From: Bacillota bacterium
GTDB taxonomy: Bacteria > Bacillota_E > Sulfobacillia > Sulfobacillales > Sulfobacillaceae
Assembly (NCBI GenBank): GCA_021820645.1
Contig: JAKADJ010000012.1
Coordinates: 1 to 19,507 of the forward strand
Length of the DNA stretch: 19,507 nucleotides
Reading direction: 5' to 3'
Part shown: one piece after another, positions 6,371 through 14,298 of the stretch
Layout: each line of letters begins with the position of its first letter
Numbering within the stretch: position 1 is the first letter of the stretch
Notes under the pieces: model-generated
Told to the model about the DNA's origin: nothing
Databases searched by the model: none
Seen by the model: only the letters and a program-made list of their open reading frames with translations
Program-made: the position numbers and the translations under genes

Positions 6371-7711
6371 TCAACCTGGGTAATTTTGATGCATCGGTGT
6401 CGTACTTAAAAACTTCCCGATGTCCTTTTTAAACAATAAATTGACGGTTCCCGTGGGCCCATTCCGCTGTTTAGCCACAATGAGTTCAGTCACATCAGGA
6501 TTTTGAGACTCCTTTGTATAATAGTCTTCCCGATAAAGAAACGCGACTATGTCCGCATCTTGCTCGATAGCCCCAGATTCTCTTAAATCAGACAACATCG
6601 GCCGTTTATCGGTTCGGCTTTCCACCGCCCGGGATAATTGGGACAACGCAACCACCGGTACGTCTAGTTCACGTGCCAAAGCCTTGAGGGATCGAGAGAT
6701 ATCGGATATTTCTTGTTGACGATTCTCGGCACGGCGTCCGGCCATCAGCTGCATATAGTCGATAATGACCAAGCCAATATCAAATTGTGCCTTTAATTGG
6801 CGCGCTTTAGCCCGTACCTCTAACGCTGATACCCCAGGGGTATCATCGATAAAAATCGGAGCTTCTCCCAATCGCCCTAGCGCATTGCTCAAGGTTGCCC
6901 ACATATCATCATCTAACTCACCAGTGCGCAGCCGTTGTCCTGATAGCTCCGCCTCGGCGCTCAAGAGACGAAGGGCGAGTTGTTCTCGAGACATTTCTAG
7001 ACTAAAGATCGCCACGGGCACTTGATCATAAAGCGCTACGTGGCGTGCCAGGTTTAAACACAACATGGTTTTTCCCATAGAGGGGCGCGCTGCCACGATG
7101 ATCAAGTCCGAGTTTTGAAGCCCCGCCGTCATCCGATCCAAATCGGGAAACCCGGTCGGTAAGCCGACCAATTTGCCCTTGTTGGCATACAGCTGCTCGA
7201 GACGATTGAACGTATCCAACAGCACTTGGTGCAGACGCACGAAATCACGGTGGCCCCCTTGAGCCAACGAGAACAGGTCTTTTTGGGCCCGGTCTAACAA
7301 GTCGCGCGGCGTCGATTCGCCATGATACGCCTCGGTGACCAAGCGCGTCGACACCGAAATAATTTGACGCAAAAGGCTCGATTCTTTGACAATACGCGCA
7401 TAATGCTCGACGTGGGCTGCTGTCGGCACCAAAGATGCCAGTTCCATAAGGTAGGGAATGCCGCCGACTACCTCCAACTGATTTCTCCCACGAAGTTCCT
7501 CACCGGTCATGACCACATCGACCGCCTTGCCTTGATTAAATAAACTCACCATCGCATCGAAGACCAGTCGATGGTTTTCATGGTAGAAATCCTCGGCGCT
7601 TACGGTTTCCACCGCGAGTGCCACAGCCTCGGGCTCTATCAGCATGGCCCCGACTACGGACATTTCGGCATCTGGACTATGGGGCGGCATCCGCCCCAAA
7701 TCTACGCTCAC
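6371..7711 (-). CDS. dnaB: Replicative DNA helicase
   Basis: DnaB (DnaC in Bacillus naming) is the hexameric helicase that unwinds DNA at the fork and recruits primase. The 446-aa protein has the N-terminal primase-interaction domain (about residues 5-105, starting with MPPHSPDAEMSVVGAML), a linker, and a RecA-like motor domain: Walker A ARPSMGKT at 208-215, the SLEM segment at 238-241, Walker B IIDYMQLM at 316-323, and a later SQLSRAVE with arginine-rich DLRESGAIEQDAD. The start is GTG at 7711, overlapping the stop of the Lon-like gene by four bases (GTGA), which shows coupling. No intein interrupts the Walker A region, a frequent insertion point in this gene. Confidence 0.97.
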   Translation of the reverse strand: MSVDLGRMPPHSPDAEMSVVGAMLIEPEAVALAVETVSAEDFYHENHRLVFDAMVSLFNQGKAVDVVMTGEELRGRNQLEVVGGIPYLMELASLVPTAAHVEHYARIVKESSLLRQIISVSTRLVTEAYHGESTPRDLLDRAQKDLFSLAQGGHRDFVRLHQVLLDTFNRLEQLYANKGKLVGLPTGFPDLDRMTAGLQNSDLIIVAARPSMGKTMLCLNLARHVALYDQVPVAIFSLEMSREQLALRLLSAEAELSGQRLRTGELDDDMWATLSNALGRLGEAPIFIDDTPGVSALEVRAKARQLKAQFDIGLVIIDYMQLMAGRRAENRQQEISDISRSLKALARELDVPVVALSQLSRAVESRTDKRPMLSDLRESGAIEQDADIVAFLYREDYYTKESQNPDVTELIVAKQRNGPTGTVNLLFKKDIGKFLSTTPMHQNYPG

Positions 7712-9612
7712 ACTAACACCTCAGTTAGTAACTGTTCCACAGTGGAAATCAAGAAAATCTCCGGTCCGTCGACGAGGGCCGGCACATCAGCCTGGTTGTC
7801 GTCCGGCACTAACACCCGGGGGATTCCCAATTGACGGGCCCCAAAAATCTTTTCGGGAATCCCCCCAACCGGTTTGACGCGGCCCGATAACGACAGTTCT
7901 CCAGTCATCGCACAATCTGCGCGAACTGGGGTCCCCGTCAGGGCACTATACACGGCCGTGAAAATGGCCACCCCAGCAGACGGCCCATCAATATTGCCGC
8001 CTCCCACCACGTTGACATGAACATCATATTGGGTTAAATCACGCCCCGTCAACCGGCGCAGGACGGCGCCGGCATTGAACACGGAATCCTTCGCCATATT
8101 ACCGGCGGTTTGATTAAATCGCCATTGTCCGCGACCCGCTTCGGCTGCAGGGAATACCGCCGCTTCAATCTCCAACACCAATCCCTGATAGCCCGCCACC
8201 GCGAGCCCTAGCGATCGGCCTACCGTCGGTGTCAGGATGACGGGTGCGTTTACAGGCGATAGCCGCGAACGACTCACCACTTGCTGCATCACTGCAGTTT
8301 TAATGACATCCGGCCGGGTACCGATTTCTAGAAACGCCACGGAAAACGCATCGGCCACTAAGCTTGCGGCGCGTCGTCCTTCGAGGGTATAGCGGGTGAC
8401 CAAGTTTGACGCCCCAGGTTCTATCGTCACCCCTAACCGTTCGGCCGCATTATCCGCAATCCGGCTGACTTCAGCCGGCGTTAGGGGCTCAAAATAGATT
8501 TCGGCACATCGCGACCGGAGTGCCGGGGAAATATCCTCAGGACTTCTAGTCGTCGCGCCAATGAGAACAAAATCGGCCGGGGCCCCCTCTTGGAACAATT
8601 TGTGAACATATTGAGGCACGTTAGGTTCGTGGGGATCATAATAGGGAGAGTCGAAATGCACCCGTTTATCCTCTAAGACTTTTAGCAACTTATTTTGCAA
8701 AACCGGATCCATTTCTCCAATTTCATCAATGAACAACACTCCACCATGACTTTCGGTCACAAGGCCCGTCTTCGGCTCGGGGATACCACTTTCGGCGAGA
8801 TCGCGACGGGCCCCCTGATAAATGGGATCGTGCACCGATCCGAGCAAGGGATTGGTGACTTCACGAGGGTCCCAACGCAAAGTGGTACCATCGGTCTCGA
8901 CAAAAGGCGCGTCTTCCCCAAACGGACTTTGTTTCAGCGCGCGGGCCACGCCTAGCACCAATCGGGCTACGGTCGTCTTACCCACGCCGGGTGGTCCGTA
9001 TAGCAACACGTGCTGAGGATAGGGTGACGCGAGTTTAGCCAAGAGTCCTTGAATAGCCGGTTCTTGGCCGACCACCTGGTCGAGCGTTTGTGGACGCATG
9101 ATCTCCAGCGCGGATTCCGCGAGGCCTCCTTCGTCCAGTTTGGTCAGTTTGGCCAACTTTTTCAAAGTTTCCGGTGTTTCTGGCCCACCATCCTCTTTGA
9201 GAATTTGATTGCGGATATCCCGCACGTACTCTTCGTGGCGATCCTGCATTTTTTCCGCGATACGTTTTTCCAGATCATCTTCTAAGGTACGACGGGCCAA
9301 CAAGTCGGCCAATTCATCTTCTAGCTGATCAAGAATGACAGGGATTGCGGTGGGTTCGGGTACCGAGACCAGCCCAGGATCGTCTAGGATAAGTTTTTGT
9401 AACGCCAGGACCCGCTGCTCCACGTGTTGTGAACGCAGCAGCTTTAAAGCTTGGAGCTTCCCCGCCCGCAAAATGAGGCGTTCTGGCCCATATATCTGCA
9501 TAATGATTTCTTGTAACGCGTCTACGCGACGAATGATGGTGGACTCCTCCGAGCGCCGTCGACGCGCGGTCGTACGTGGTTTCGGATTCTTGTCGTCCAA
9601 CTTGTCCGCCAT
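7708..9612 (-). CDS. lonC: ATP-dependent protease of the Lon family, LonC/spore-type
   Basis: A 634-aa AAA+ protease. An N-terminal charged, coiled-coil-like region (about 1-165) replaces the usual Lon substrate-binding domain. It is followed by an AAA+ module with Walker A YGPPGVGKTT (206-213), Walker B GGVLFIDEIGEM (293-297) and the sensor/arginine-finger region GATTRSPEDISPALRSRC. The C-terminal protease domain has catalytic Ser545 in DGPSAG and Lys588 in PVGGIPEK. It therefore looks active in both ATP and peptide hydrolysis. Length and layout fit the Lon-C/spore_lon_C type found in sporulating Firmicutes rather than classical LonA. It lies between rplI and dnaB, overlapping dnaB by four bases. 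Substrates are unknown. Confidence 0.9.
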   Translation of the reverse strand: MADKLDDKNPKPRTTARRRRSEESTIIRRVDALQEIIMQIYGPERLILRAGKLQALKLLRSQHVEQRVLALQKLILDDPGLVSVPEPTAIPVILDQLEDELADLLARRTLEDDLEKRIAEKMQDRHEEYVRDIRNQILKEDGGPETPETLKKLAKLTKLDEGGLAESALEIMRPQTLDQVVGQEPAIQGLLAKLASPYPQHVLLYGPPGVGKTTVARLVLGVARALKQSPFGEDAPFVETDGTTLRWDPREVTNPLLGSVHDPIYQGARRDLAESGIPEPKTGLVTESHGGVLFIDEIGEMDPVLQNKLLKVLEDKRVHFDSPYYDPHEPNVPQYVHKLFQEGAPADFVLIGATTRSPEDISPALRSRCAEIYFEPLTPAEVSRIADNAAERLGVTIEPGASNLVTRYTLEGRRAASLVADAFSVAFLEIGTRPDVIKTAVMQQVVSRSRLSPVNAPVILTPTVGRSLGLAVAGYQGLVLEIEAAVFPAAEAGRGQWRFNQTAGNMAKDSVFNAGAVLRRLTGRDLTQYDVHVNVVGGGNIDGPSAGVAIFTAVYSALTGTPVRADCAMTGELSLSGRVKPVGGIPEKIFGARQLGIPRVLVPDDNQADVPALVDGPEIFLISTVEQLLTEVLV

Positions 9613-9643
9613 AGTTCTCCCCCTCTACGCATCACGATTCCCT

Positions 9644-10084
9644 TTATTCAGCGACAACCTGAACCGTAATATCGGTTTCGATCCCCGGATAGAGATGAAT
9701 CCGCGCCGTGGTTTGTCCCATATGTTTTAACGGGTCCAATGAAATTTTCTTGCGGTCAATCTTAACGCCCATGGATTCCAGTGCCTTAGCCACATCCGCG
9801 TTGGTTACCGCTCCAAAAAGTCGGCCCCCTTCGCCGACACGGGCCGTGACTTCTACGACTCGATCTTTAAGTGTCGCGGCAAGTTCTGTCATCTGTGCGC
9901 GTTCTTTTTCAATCCGTTTTTTATCTCGTGCTTTTTGATCGGCTATCTCCCGTTCCTTGGCGACCGTCGCCTCGCTAGCTAGCCCGCGCGGAATCAGATA
10001 GTTTCGGCCATATCCATCTTTGACCTCCAGCACATCACCCGTCTTGCCGGTTCCCTTAACATCTTGAAGCAAGATAACTCGCAT
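9644..10084 (-). CDS. rplI: 50S ribosomal protein L9
   Basis: 146 aa. The N-terminal rRNA-binding domain carries the L9 signature (MRVILLQDVKGTGKTGDVLEVKDGY ... NYLIPRGLA), then a long charged connecting helix (about 45-75), then the C-terminal domain (GGRLFGAVTNADVAKAL ... KKISLDPLKHMG). ATG 10084 is preceded by AAGGAGATC. It is 31 bases from the Lon-like gene and likely begins the rplI-lonC-dnaB-purA transcript. The 154-base gap upstream holds two short GC hairpins (CCCC/GGGG near 10153-10165 and CCGA/TCGG beside it) but no convincing promoter or terminator. Confidence 0.97.
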   Translation of the reverse strand: MRVILLQDVKGTGKTGDVLEVKDGYGRNYLIPRGLASEATVAKEREIADQKARDKKRIEKERAQMTELAATLKDRVVEVTARVGEGGRLFGAVTNADVAKALESMGVKIDRKKISLDPLKHMGQTTARIHLYPGIETDITVQVVAE

Positions 10085-10238
10085 CAGTGATCTCCTTCGC
10101 TTGAGTTTTTCCCCGCTTTTCTACATTACGCGCGAGGGACCGATGGTCTCGGCCCCGATTTGGGGTACTAGTGGCTTTTACATGCTTATCATACACTGAA
10201 TGACGAGACTTTCTGAGTGTCTTCAATCGCTTTTATCT

Positions 10239-10559
10239 TTACGGGGTATTCCGGTGGCGGCTAAAATGGTGACGCAGTCGGCTCAAATCGCCAAACCAGG
10301 CCTCAAGTTCTTGGTGGTTCCCGATCGCCTCCTCGAGTACCGATTGCACTTCAAGCTCAAGGCGTTCAGGATTAATCCCCAGGCGGAGTCCTAAGGCGTA
10401 CGCCGAGGTAACCACCCCAGCCAAAGTCGAGACCACACTCTCTTCGGTTCCAGAATTCAAGGCGTGAAAGAGCCGCCCCGTTTCTGCAACGAGATCGGCC
10501 TTCAGCCAGTCTACGGCCATCAATTTTCGGGAAAGGCCGGACGTGTGGCTAGGGTCCAC
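10239..10559 (-). CDS. MazG-like family protein
   Basis: About 106 aa, almost all helical (VDWLKADLVAETGRLFHAL, then EESVVSTLAGVVTSAYALGLRLG, and ERLELEVQSVLEEAIGN). This matches my memory of the short MazG-like proteins found in this locus in Firmicutes, which are distant relatives of all-alpha NTP pyrophosphatases. The typical metal-binding E-x-x-E ... E-x-x-D set is not clearly complete, so activity is doubtful. An ATG exists at 10565, but it lies only 3-4 bases from GGGAGGTG; GTG 10559 has the proper 9-base spacing and is preferred. The gene follows the rpsR terminator and precedes rplI, where Bacillus has yybS and gdpP. Confidence 0.7.
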   Translation of the reverse strand: MDPSHTSGLSRKLMAVDWLKADLVAETGRLFHALNSGTEESVVSTLAGVVTSAYALGLRLGINPERLELEVQSVLEEAIGNHQELEAWFGDLSRLRHHFSRHRNTP

Positions 10560-10578
10560 GTGCATCCACCTCCCAATC

Positions 10579-10608
10579 TAAAAATCAAAGAGCACGCGCG
10601 GCGTGCTC
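10579..10608 (-). terminator. Intrinsic terminator after rpsR
   Basis: On the minus strand GAGCACG, loop CCGCG, CGTGCTC forms a perfect 7-bp stem followed by TTTGATTTTT. It begins 8 bases after the rpsR stop and probably ends or attenuates the rpsF-ssb-rpsR transcript before the MazG-like gene. Confidence 0.75.
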
Positions 10609-10615
10609 CTGATAT

Positions 10616-10846
10616 CTATTCAATACTAAAGGGCAACAGCGCCATGGTCCTCGATCGCTTGATCGCAACCGTTAACTGCCTCTGATGCTTCGCGCAGTTT
10701 CCGGAAATTCTCCGGGGTAAAATCTTTCCCCGTTCCGAAATGAAACGACGCAATCGTGTAGCTTCTTTAAAGTCCACTTTGTGAACCTTATCGACACAAA
10801 ATGCACAAACCTTCTTCTTGGGTCGACGCCCGCGTTCCTTACGCAT
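10616..10846 (-). CDS. rpsR: 30S ribosomal protein S18
   Basis: 76 aa with the typical S18 core [20 protein letters not shown] and [15 protein letters not shown]. The zinc-type Cys set (CAFC near the N-terminus and CAKH later) is intact, so this is the metal-binding form. GTG 10849 and ATG 10846 are adjacent possible starts; AGGAGGT lies just upstream, and ATG gives the more usual spacing of about 5 bases. It is the last gene of the rpsF-ssb-rpsR operon. S18 forms a heterodimer with S6 in the 30S platform. Confidence 0.96.
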   Translation of the reverse strand: MRKERGRRPKKKVCAFCVDKVHKVDFKEATRLRRFISERGKILPRRISGNCAKHQRQLTVAIKRSRTMALLPFSIE

Positions 10847-10861
10847 CACTGACCTCCTCTC

Positions 10862-11248
10862 TTAAAAGGGCAAGTCGTCAGGGAGGGCTACATCATCACT
10901 CATAGGTACATCTGCAGGCTGCCCTTCACGGGGTCGGTCCAAAAACCGCACACTATCGGCGACCACTTCAGAGACTCGGCGTTTCGTCCCATCTTGTGCT
11001 TCATAGCTCCGCACTTGTAGGCGTCCCTCAACGGCCACCAAACGGCCTTTTGTGAGGTGATTACCTACCGTTTCTCCCAACTTACGCCACGCAATGCAGT
11101 CGATAAAATCTGCCTCGCGTTGACCTTGCTGGTTGGAAAACGGACGATCGACCGCAAGCGCAAACGAGGCTACTGGAACCCCCTGGGGCGTATAACGCAA
11201 TTCGGGGTCCCGAGTCAAACGACCAATGAGGATAATGCGATTTAACAT
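10862..11248 (-). CDS. ssb: Single-stranded DNA-binding protein
   Basis: 128 aa. The OB-fold domain spans about residues 1-105 with the family start [20 protein letters not shown], the segment [20 protein letters not shown], and [15 protein letters not shown]. The C-terminal tip DDLPF is the acidic, hydrophobic hook that docks replication and repair partners. The linker is short compared with the 160-180 aa seen in Bacillus SsbA. It lies between rpsF (19 bases upstream) and rpsR (15 bases downstream), the standard Firmicute arrangement, and is expected to be co-transcribed with them. Confidence 0.96.
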   Translation of the reverse strand: MLNRIILIGRLTRDPELRYTPQGVPVASFALAVDRPFSNQQGQREADFIDCIAWRKLGETVGNHLTKGRLVAVEGRLQVRSYEAQDGTKRRVSEVVADSVRFLDRPREGQPADVPMSDDVALPDDLPF

Positions 11249-11267
11249 AACGTCCTCCCCCGGCTAG

Positions 11268-11576
11268 CTATTCTGGTTTTTTGTCGTCGTCTTCATCGAT
11301 CCGGACTACGATAGACCGTATTACATCATCATGAATCTTTAACACACGGGTCAATTCGTTACCGATTCCGCCTTCGCCGGTAAACGTTACCACCATGTAG
11401 AACCCTTCGCTGTGCCCGTTAATTTCATAGGCAAGCTTACGGCGTCCCCATTTCTCAGTTTTTTCGACTAGGCCATTTTGCTGTTGGATGGTTTGATTGA
11501 AACGCTCGATGTCAGCGGCCACTTGTTCTTCGCCAAGGTCCGGCTTCAAAATATACATGAGCTCATAGTGAGCCAA
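11268..11576 (-). CDS. rpsF: 30S ribosomal protein S6
   Basis: 102 aa with the S6 pattern MAHYELMYILKPDLGEE ... EKWGRRKLAYEINGHSEGFYMV and an acidic C-terminal tail (IDEDDDKKPE). GGAGGAGGTG lies 8 bases before ATG 11576. It is the first gene of the rpsF-ssb-rpsR operon and is preceded by a strong promoter and a GC-rich leader that may bind the S6:S18 complex. Confidence 0.96.
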   Translation of the reverse strand: MAHYELMYILKPDLGEEQVAADIERFNQTIQQQNGLVEKTEKWGRRKLAYEINGHSEGFYMVVTFTGEGGIGNELTRVLKIHDDVIRSIVVRIDEDDDKKPE

Positions 11577-11593
11577 TACTTTTCACCTCCTCC

Positions 11594-11650
11594 ACGGTCA
11601 CCCACGGGTGTGGGGGCTCCGTATTGCACCGGAGCAGGGTGGTGTGGGAA
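11594..11650 (-). ncRNA. Structured rpsF leader, candidate S6:S18-binding autoregulatory element
   Basis: Between the promoter and rpsF the minus strand can form CTCCG, 8-base loop GTGCAATA, CGGAG (11617-11634), enclosed by an outer CCCAC/GTGGG pairing (11601-11605 with 11644-11648) and C-rich internal strands. In many bacteria the rpsF leader contains a hairpin bound by the S6:S18 dimer through an exposed CCG, giving feedback control. Position and a CCG-bearing GC-rich hairpin fit; agreement with the published consensus was not checked. Confidence 0.4.
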
Positions 11651-11667
11651 TGTCCCATACGGTCATG

Positions 11668-11696
11668 ATTATAGCAGGTCTCATCAACCGTGGCAA
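11668..11696 (-). promoter_or_regulatory. Promoter of the rpsF-ssb-rpsR operon
   Basis: TTGCCA and a perfect TATAAT are separated by 17 bases on the minus strand. The pair begins immediately after the stop of the DUF951 gene and leaves a leader of about 85 bases before rpsF. Confidence 0.8.
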
Positions 11697-11697
11697 T

Positions 11698-11904
11698 TCA
11701 TTGGGTAGCCGGAGGCGATGCTTGGATAATCCTTTTGACAGAACGCTCGAAGTCTTTCCGGGTGATCATAATCCGGTGGTTACACCCCTGGCATCGCAGG
11801 GCAAAATCGATGCCGGTGCGGGTAATCACCCACGTTTTGCTGCCACAGGGATGGGGCTTTTTGAGTTCAACGATATCATTGAGATGGTATTGAGGCCTAT
11901 CCAT
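11698..11904 (-). CDS. DUF951 family small protein
   Basis: 68 aa with the clear family pattern DIVELKKPHPCGSKTWVI ... DFALRCQGCNHRIMITRKDFE. CG and CxxC suggest a small beta-barrel with a possible metal site. I chose ATG 11904, preceded by AAAGGA 7 bases upstream, because it gives the standard length; the frame is open further up. It overlaps the 3' end of the mscS-type gene by 8 bases. In Bacillus the same small gene lies beside ychF and rpsF near oriC. Its function is unknown; conservation of location suggests a housekeeping role. Confidence 0.9.
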   Translation of the reverse strand: MDRPQYHLNDIVELKKPHPCGSKTWVITRTGIDFALRCQGCNHRIMITRKDFERSVKRIIQASPPATQ

Positions 11905-12697
11905 GGGTGGATCCTTTCTGTGCCATCCCGGCCAACGTAATCCCGTCTTGGTAGAGCGCTTGCGCAATGGTCTTACGAAGCTGGCGGTCCGTCGCTAACT
12001 GATTGTCGACAGTAGCCGGCGCGGACACCGTCCAGGTAACTTGCGCCGTCGCAAACGCGGTGACTCCCGTAACGGTCGCATCCACAATGCCTTCCGATGC
12101 CGCAACGGCCACGGCTCGTTGCAGCGACGCTTGAACACGGTCGGGATTTTCGACAGGAGAGACAGGAACCATAATGGCCACACTACTGGTTCCCCGCGAG
12201 TGGTTTTGAACTTCCAAGATTAAACGATTCGGCACAATAACCAATTCCCCGGTGGTTCCCGTAAGACGCGTAATGCGAATCCCCACTTCGCGCACAGTTC
12301 CCGACAGGGTGAGATTAGGAAAGGTCACTTGTTCTCCCACAGCAAATTGGTCTTCATAAAGCAGAAAAACCCCGGTGACCACATCCTGTACCAAGCCTTG
12401 AGCTCCAAAGCTGACCGCCAATCCCAAGATGCCCGCACTGGCGACGATCGACGTGGTTTGGACATGGAATCCCGAAAGAATCATCACAATGGCGATGAAA
12501 TCGATCACGTAGCGAATCACAGACGCCAAAAGACGATAGACCGTAGCGCGTCGGGACGGCTCCCCATGACGACTCTCACGGCGTTCCGCCCGCCCCAGCA
12601 TGGCGTGAAAAAAGCGAACCACGAGAGCCGCTGCGACTAAAATGATAAGGGTCTGGCCGATGTGAGCAATCCAGTAGTTACTTAAGATGTGTTTCAT
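11897..12697 (-). CDS. Small-conductance mechanosensitive channel, MscS family
   Basis: 266 aa. Three membrane helices lie at the N-terminus (about residues 12-32, 55-78 and 83-115). The pore helix region contains the hallmark SAGILGLAVSFGAQGLVQDVVTGVFLLYED, and then comes the cytoplasmic beta domain beginning FAVGEQVTF and a mixed C-terminal domain. It is expected to open under membrane tension to release solutes during osmotic downshock. ATG 12697 overlaps the stop of the CvpA-family gene (ATGA), and the 3' end overlaps DUF951, so the three are one unit. Confidence 0.93.
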   Translation of the reverse strand: MKHILSNYWIAHIGQTLIILVAAALVVRFFHAMLGRAERRESRHGEPSRRATVYRLLASVIRYVIDFIAIVMILSGFHVQTTSIVASAGILGLAVSFGAQGLVQDVVTGVFLLYEDQFAVGEQVTFPNLTLSGTVREVGIRITRLTGTTGELVIVPNRLILEVQNHSRGTSSVAIMVPVSPVENPDRVQASLQRAVAVAASEGIVDATVTGVTAFATAQVTWTVSAPATVDNQLATDRQLRKTIAQALYQDGITLAGMAQKGSTHG

Positions 12698-13260
12698 AAG
12701 AAAAAACCGCCACCCATTCGACTAATATGACCAAACCATCCCACAAACAGCATAGCAAGTGGCGCGCGATGAAGCTCCCGAGATATTGGGCTATGGGCGA
12801 TCATGGGCAATGCGAGCACAATCGTCAACACAATCCCCACCACCACCCCATGCTCCGCAAGGCCCGCCAACCCACCGCCCACTTTATTGAGCATCCCGGT
12901 CACCTTGAAGGACCCGATTAGACGAGTTATCACTTCGCCGATTAAACGACCAACAAATTCTGTCGCGCCAATAATCAGGAGGAACACGAGCAACCCGACG
13001 ATCACATGAGCCAGGTTCAACGCCTCAAGATGAGCACCCGGAATATGTGTCGCGGGTGCCGGCAATAAATGCGCTGTCCATTTCCCCACCGGTAACGACG
13101 TCATTAACATCGCTGTGGCGGCCTTTTGGTAATGAGCCGCCAGAGCCACTCCTACAACATAGCCTGCCAAGCTAAACAACACGAGTATCAATCCCCGTCG
13201 CAAGCCACTGAAAGCCCCGATAACGATATACGCAATGACGGCGAGGTCGATCCAGTCCAT
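12694..13260 (-). CDS. CvpA family membrane protein
   Basis: 188 aa. It begins MDWIDLAVIAYIVIGAFSG LRRGL, the CvpA/colicin V production family signature, and has about four to five membrane helices (residues about 4-22, 27-45, 82-105, 128-155 and a weak C-terminal one). ATG 13260 has AAGGGAG about 9 bases upstream. Family members affect envelope stability and secretion, but the molecular activity is not established. Here it is coupled to the mechanosensitive channel gene by a 4-base overlap, which fits a role in envelope stress. Confidence 0.85.
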   Translation of the reverse strand: MDWIDLAVIAYIVIGAFSGLRRGLILVLFSLAGYVVGVALAAHYQKAATAMLMTSLPVGKWTAHLLPAPATHIPGAHLEALNLAHVIVGLLVFLLIIGATEFVGRLIGEVITRLIGSFKVTGMLNKVGGGLAGLAEHGVVVGIVLTIVLALPMIAHSPISRELHRAPLAMLFVGWFGHISRMGGGFFL

Positions 13261-13325
13261 CGAAGGCGTCTCCCTTAAAGCATATTTTTAAATTGCGCAA
13301 CCCTGATTCTGGTCTGGACAAAGAT

Positions 13326-13682
13326 TTAACGTCTACGACTGGGTGCCTGCCACGCCATCAAAAGGTACGTACACACCACCGCGAGCAGAGCTGGATCAGT
13401 AGGGCCTCCGCCGCGAAGAATCATCAATCGTGTCGCCCAATAGGCACCGAATCCTGCGGCCACGGCGATGAGTACGTCACGGACCAGGGACACCGCAGGA
13501 TATCGCTGATCTAGTCGTTTCACCACAAGACCGAGCTGCCCCGACAACGCCACCACCCCAAACGCCACGGGGTACACAGCCAGGAGAGGCAAATGATTGA
13601 GTAAAGGCGACACATTGAGCGCTACCAAGATTGGCAGCAAGACGGCCATAACCACGCCCACTATCACGTACCATCGCCGCAT
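13326..13682 (-). CDS. Small integral membrane protein, 118 aa
   Basis: ATG 13682 overlaps the TGA of the TPR gene (TGATG), so I prefer it to the longer frame from 13742. I see four hydrophobic helices: YVIVGVVMAVLLPILVALNV, LLAVYPVAFGVVALSGQLG, DVLIAVAAGFGAYWATRLMI and LLAVVCTYLLMAW, with a basic C-terminus (APSRRR). I recognise no family. It lies between the TPR protein and CvpA and is read in the same direction; 65 bases without a terminator separate it from cvpA. Confidence 0.65.
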   Translation of the reverse strand: MRRWYVIVGVVMAVLLPILVALNVSPLLNHLPLLAVYPVAFGVVALSGQLGLVVKRLDQRYPAVSLVRDVLIAVAAGFGAYWATRLMILRGGGPTDPALLAVVCTYLLMAWQAPSRRR

Positions 13683-14275
13683 CACAAATGGCCCGCCTTC
13701 ACGGTAAGGTACAGTGCCACACCAATAATGACTATCCACCAAATGTTCCGAGACGACAGCGCAAACCGCCCGTTGCCCCGAGCCTTCTGTGCAGGAGGTG
13801 CATGACCCGTACGCAGGGCCCGTTCGGTGCGAAAGTCCTCCCGTTGCCGTTGCGTTTCTAAGCGTTGGGAGCGCTTAAGGTGCGTCACCGATCGATTGAG
13901 ATGACCTTGTTTGCGGTACGCCACAGAAAGGTTACGATGAGCCGGCGCATAATTAGCATCCGCTGCCAACGCCAACGTGTAATGCTGGATGGCATTGTCC
14001 AGTTCACCACGTTCCAAATAAATATTTCCCAAATTCGTCAAGGATGGTGCATGCGCACGGTCCTTGGTCAGTGCCGTGAGAAAGTAGCGTTCGGCCGCCT
14101 CCAGCTCACCGGTTTGGGCGTAAATCACACCTATTTTGTTATACCCTTCCGGACGTTCCGGATACTGATCGACTACCGCTTGAAACAGACCCATAGCCTC
14201 GTCGCGATGCCCGGACTGCCAAGCCTGAGTCCCTTCCATAAGCATTTTTTGTCCTGCAATGTCCCAAACTTCCAC
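13682..14275 (-). CDS. TPR-repeat protein with C-terminal membrane anchor
   Basis: About 197 aa. Three to four tetratricopeptide repeats occupy about residues 10-135 (for example PEGYNKIGVIYAQTGELEAA, APSLTNLGNIYLERGELDNA and APAHRNLSVAYRKQGHLNRS), followed by a basic linker and one membrane helix at the end (NIWWIVIIGVALYLTV). Such tail-anchored TPR proteins hold partner proteins at the membrane. The TTG at 14296 lacks a well-placed site; GTG 14275 has AGGTGG 7 bases upstream and is chosen. It lies 23 bases after the ykvI-like gene and overlaps the next membrane gene. Confidence 0.8.
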   Translation of the reverse strand: MEVWDIAGQKMLMEGTQAWQSGHRDEAMGLFQAVVDQYPERPEGYNKIGVIYAQTGELEAAERYFLTALTKDRAHAPSLTNLGNIYLERGELDNAIQHYTLALAADANYAPAHRNLSVAYRKQGHLNRSVTHLKRSQRLETQRQREDFRTERALRTGHAPPAQKARGNGRFALSSRNIWWIVIIGVALYLTVKAGHL

Positions 14276-14298
14276 TGTCACGCCACCTATAGCCAATA

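Noticed and set aside
6981..6996. TGTTCTCGAGACATTT in dnaB shares the CTCGAG core of the candidate parS
   Set aside because: When the cores are aligned the flanking arms do not match (TTGTT and ACATT against TGTTC and GAACA).
7733..7748. TGTTCCACAGTGGAAA in the 3' end of the Lon-like gene resembles parS
   Set aside because: It has an odd-length centre (an extra A) and lacks the full right arm, so it is not a proper 16-bp parS; it is likely chance within coding sequence.
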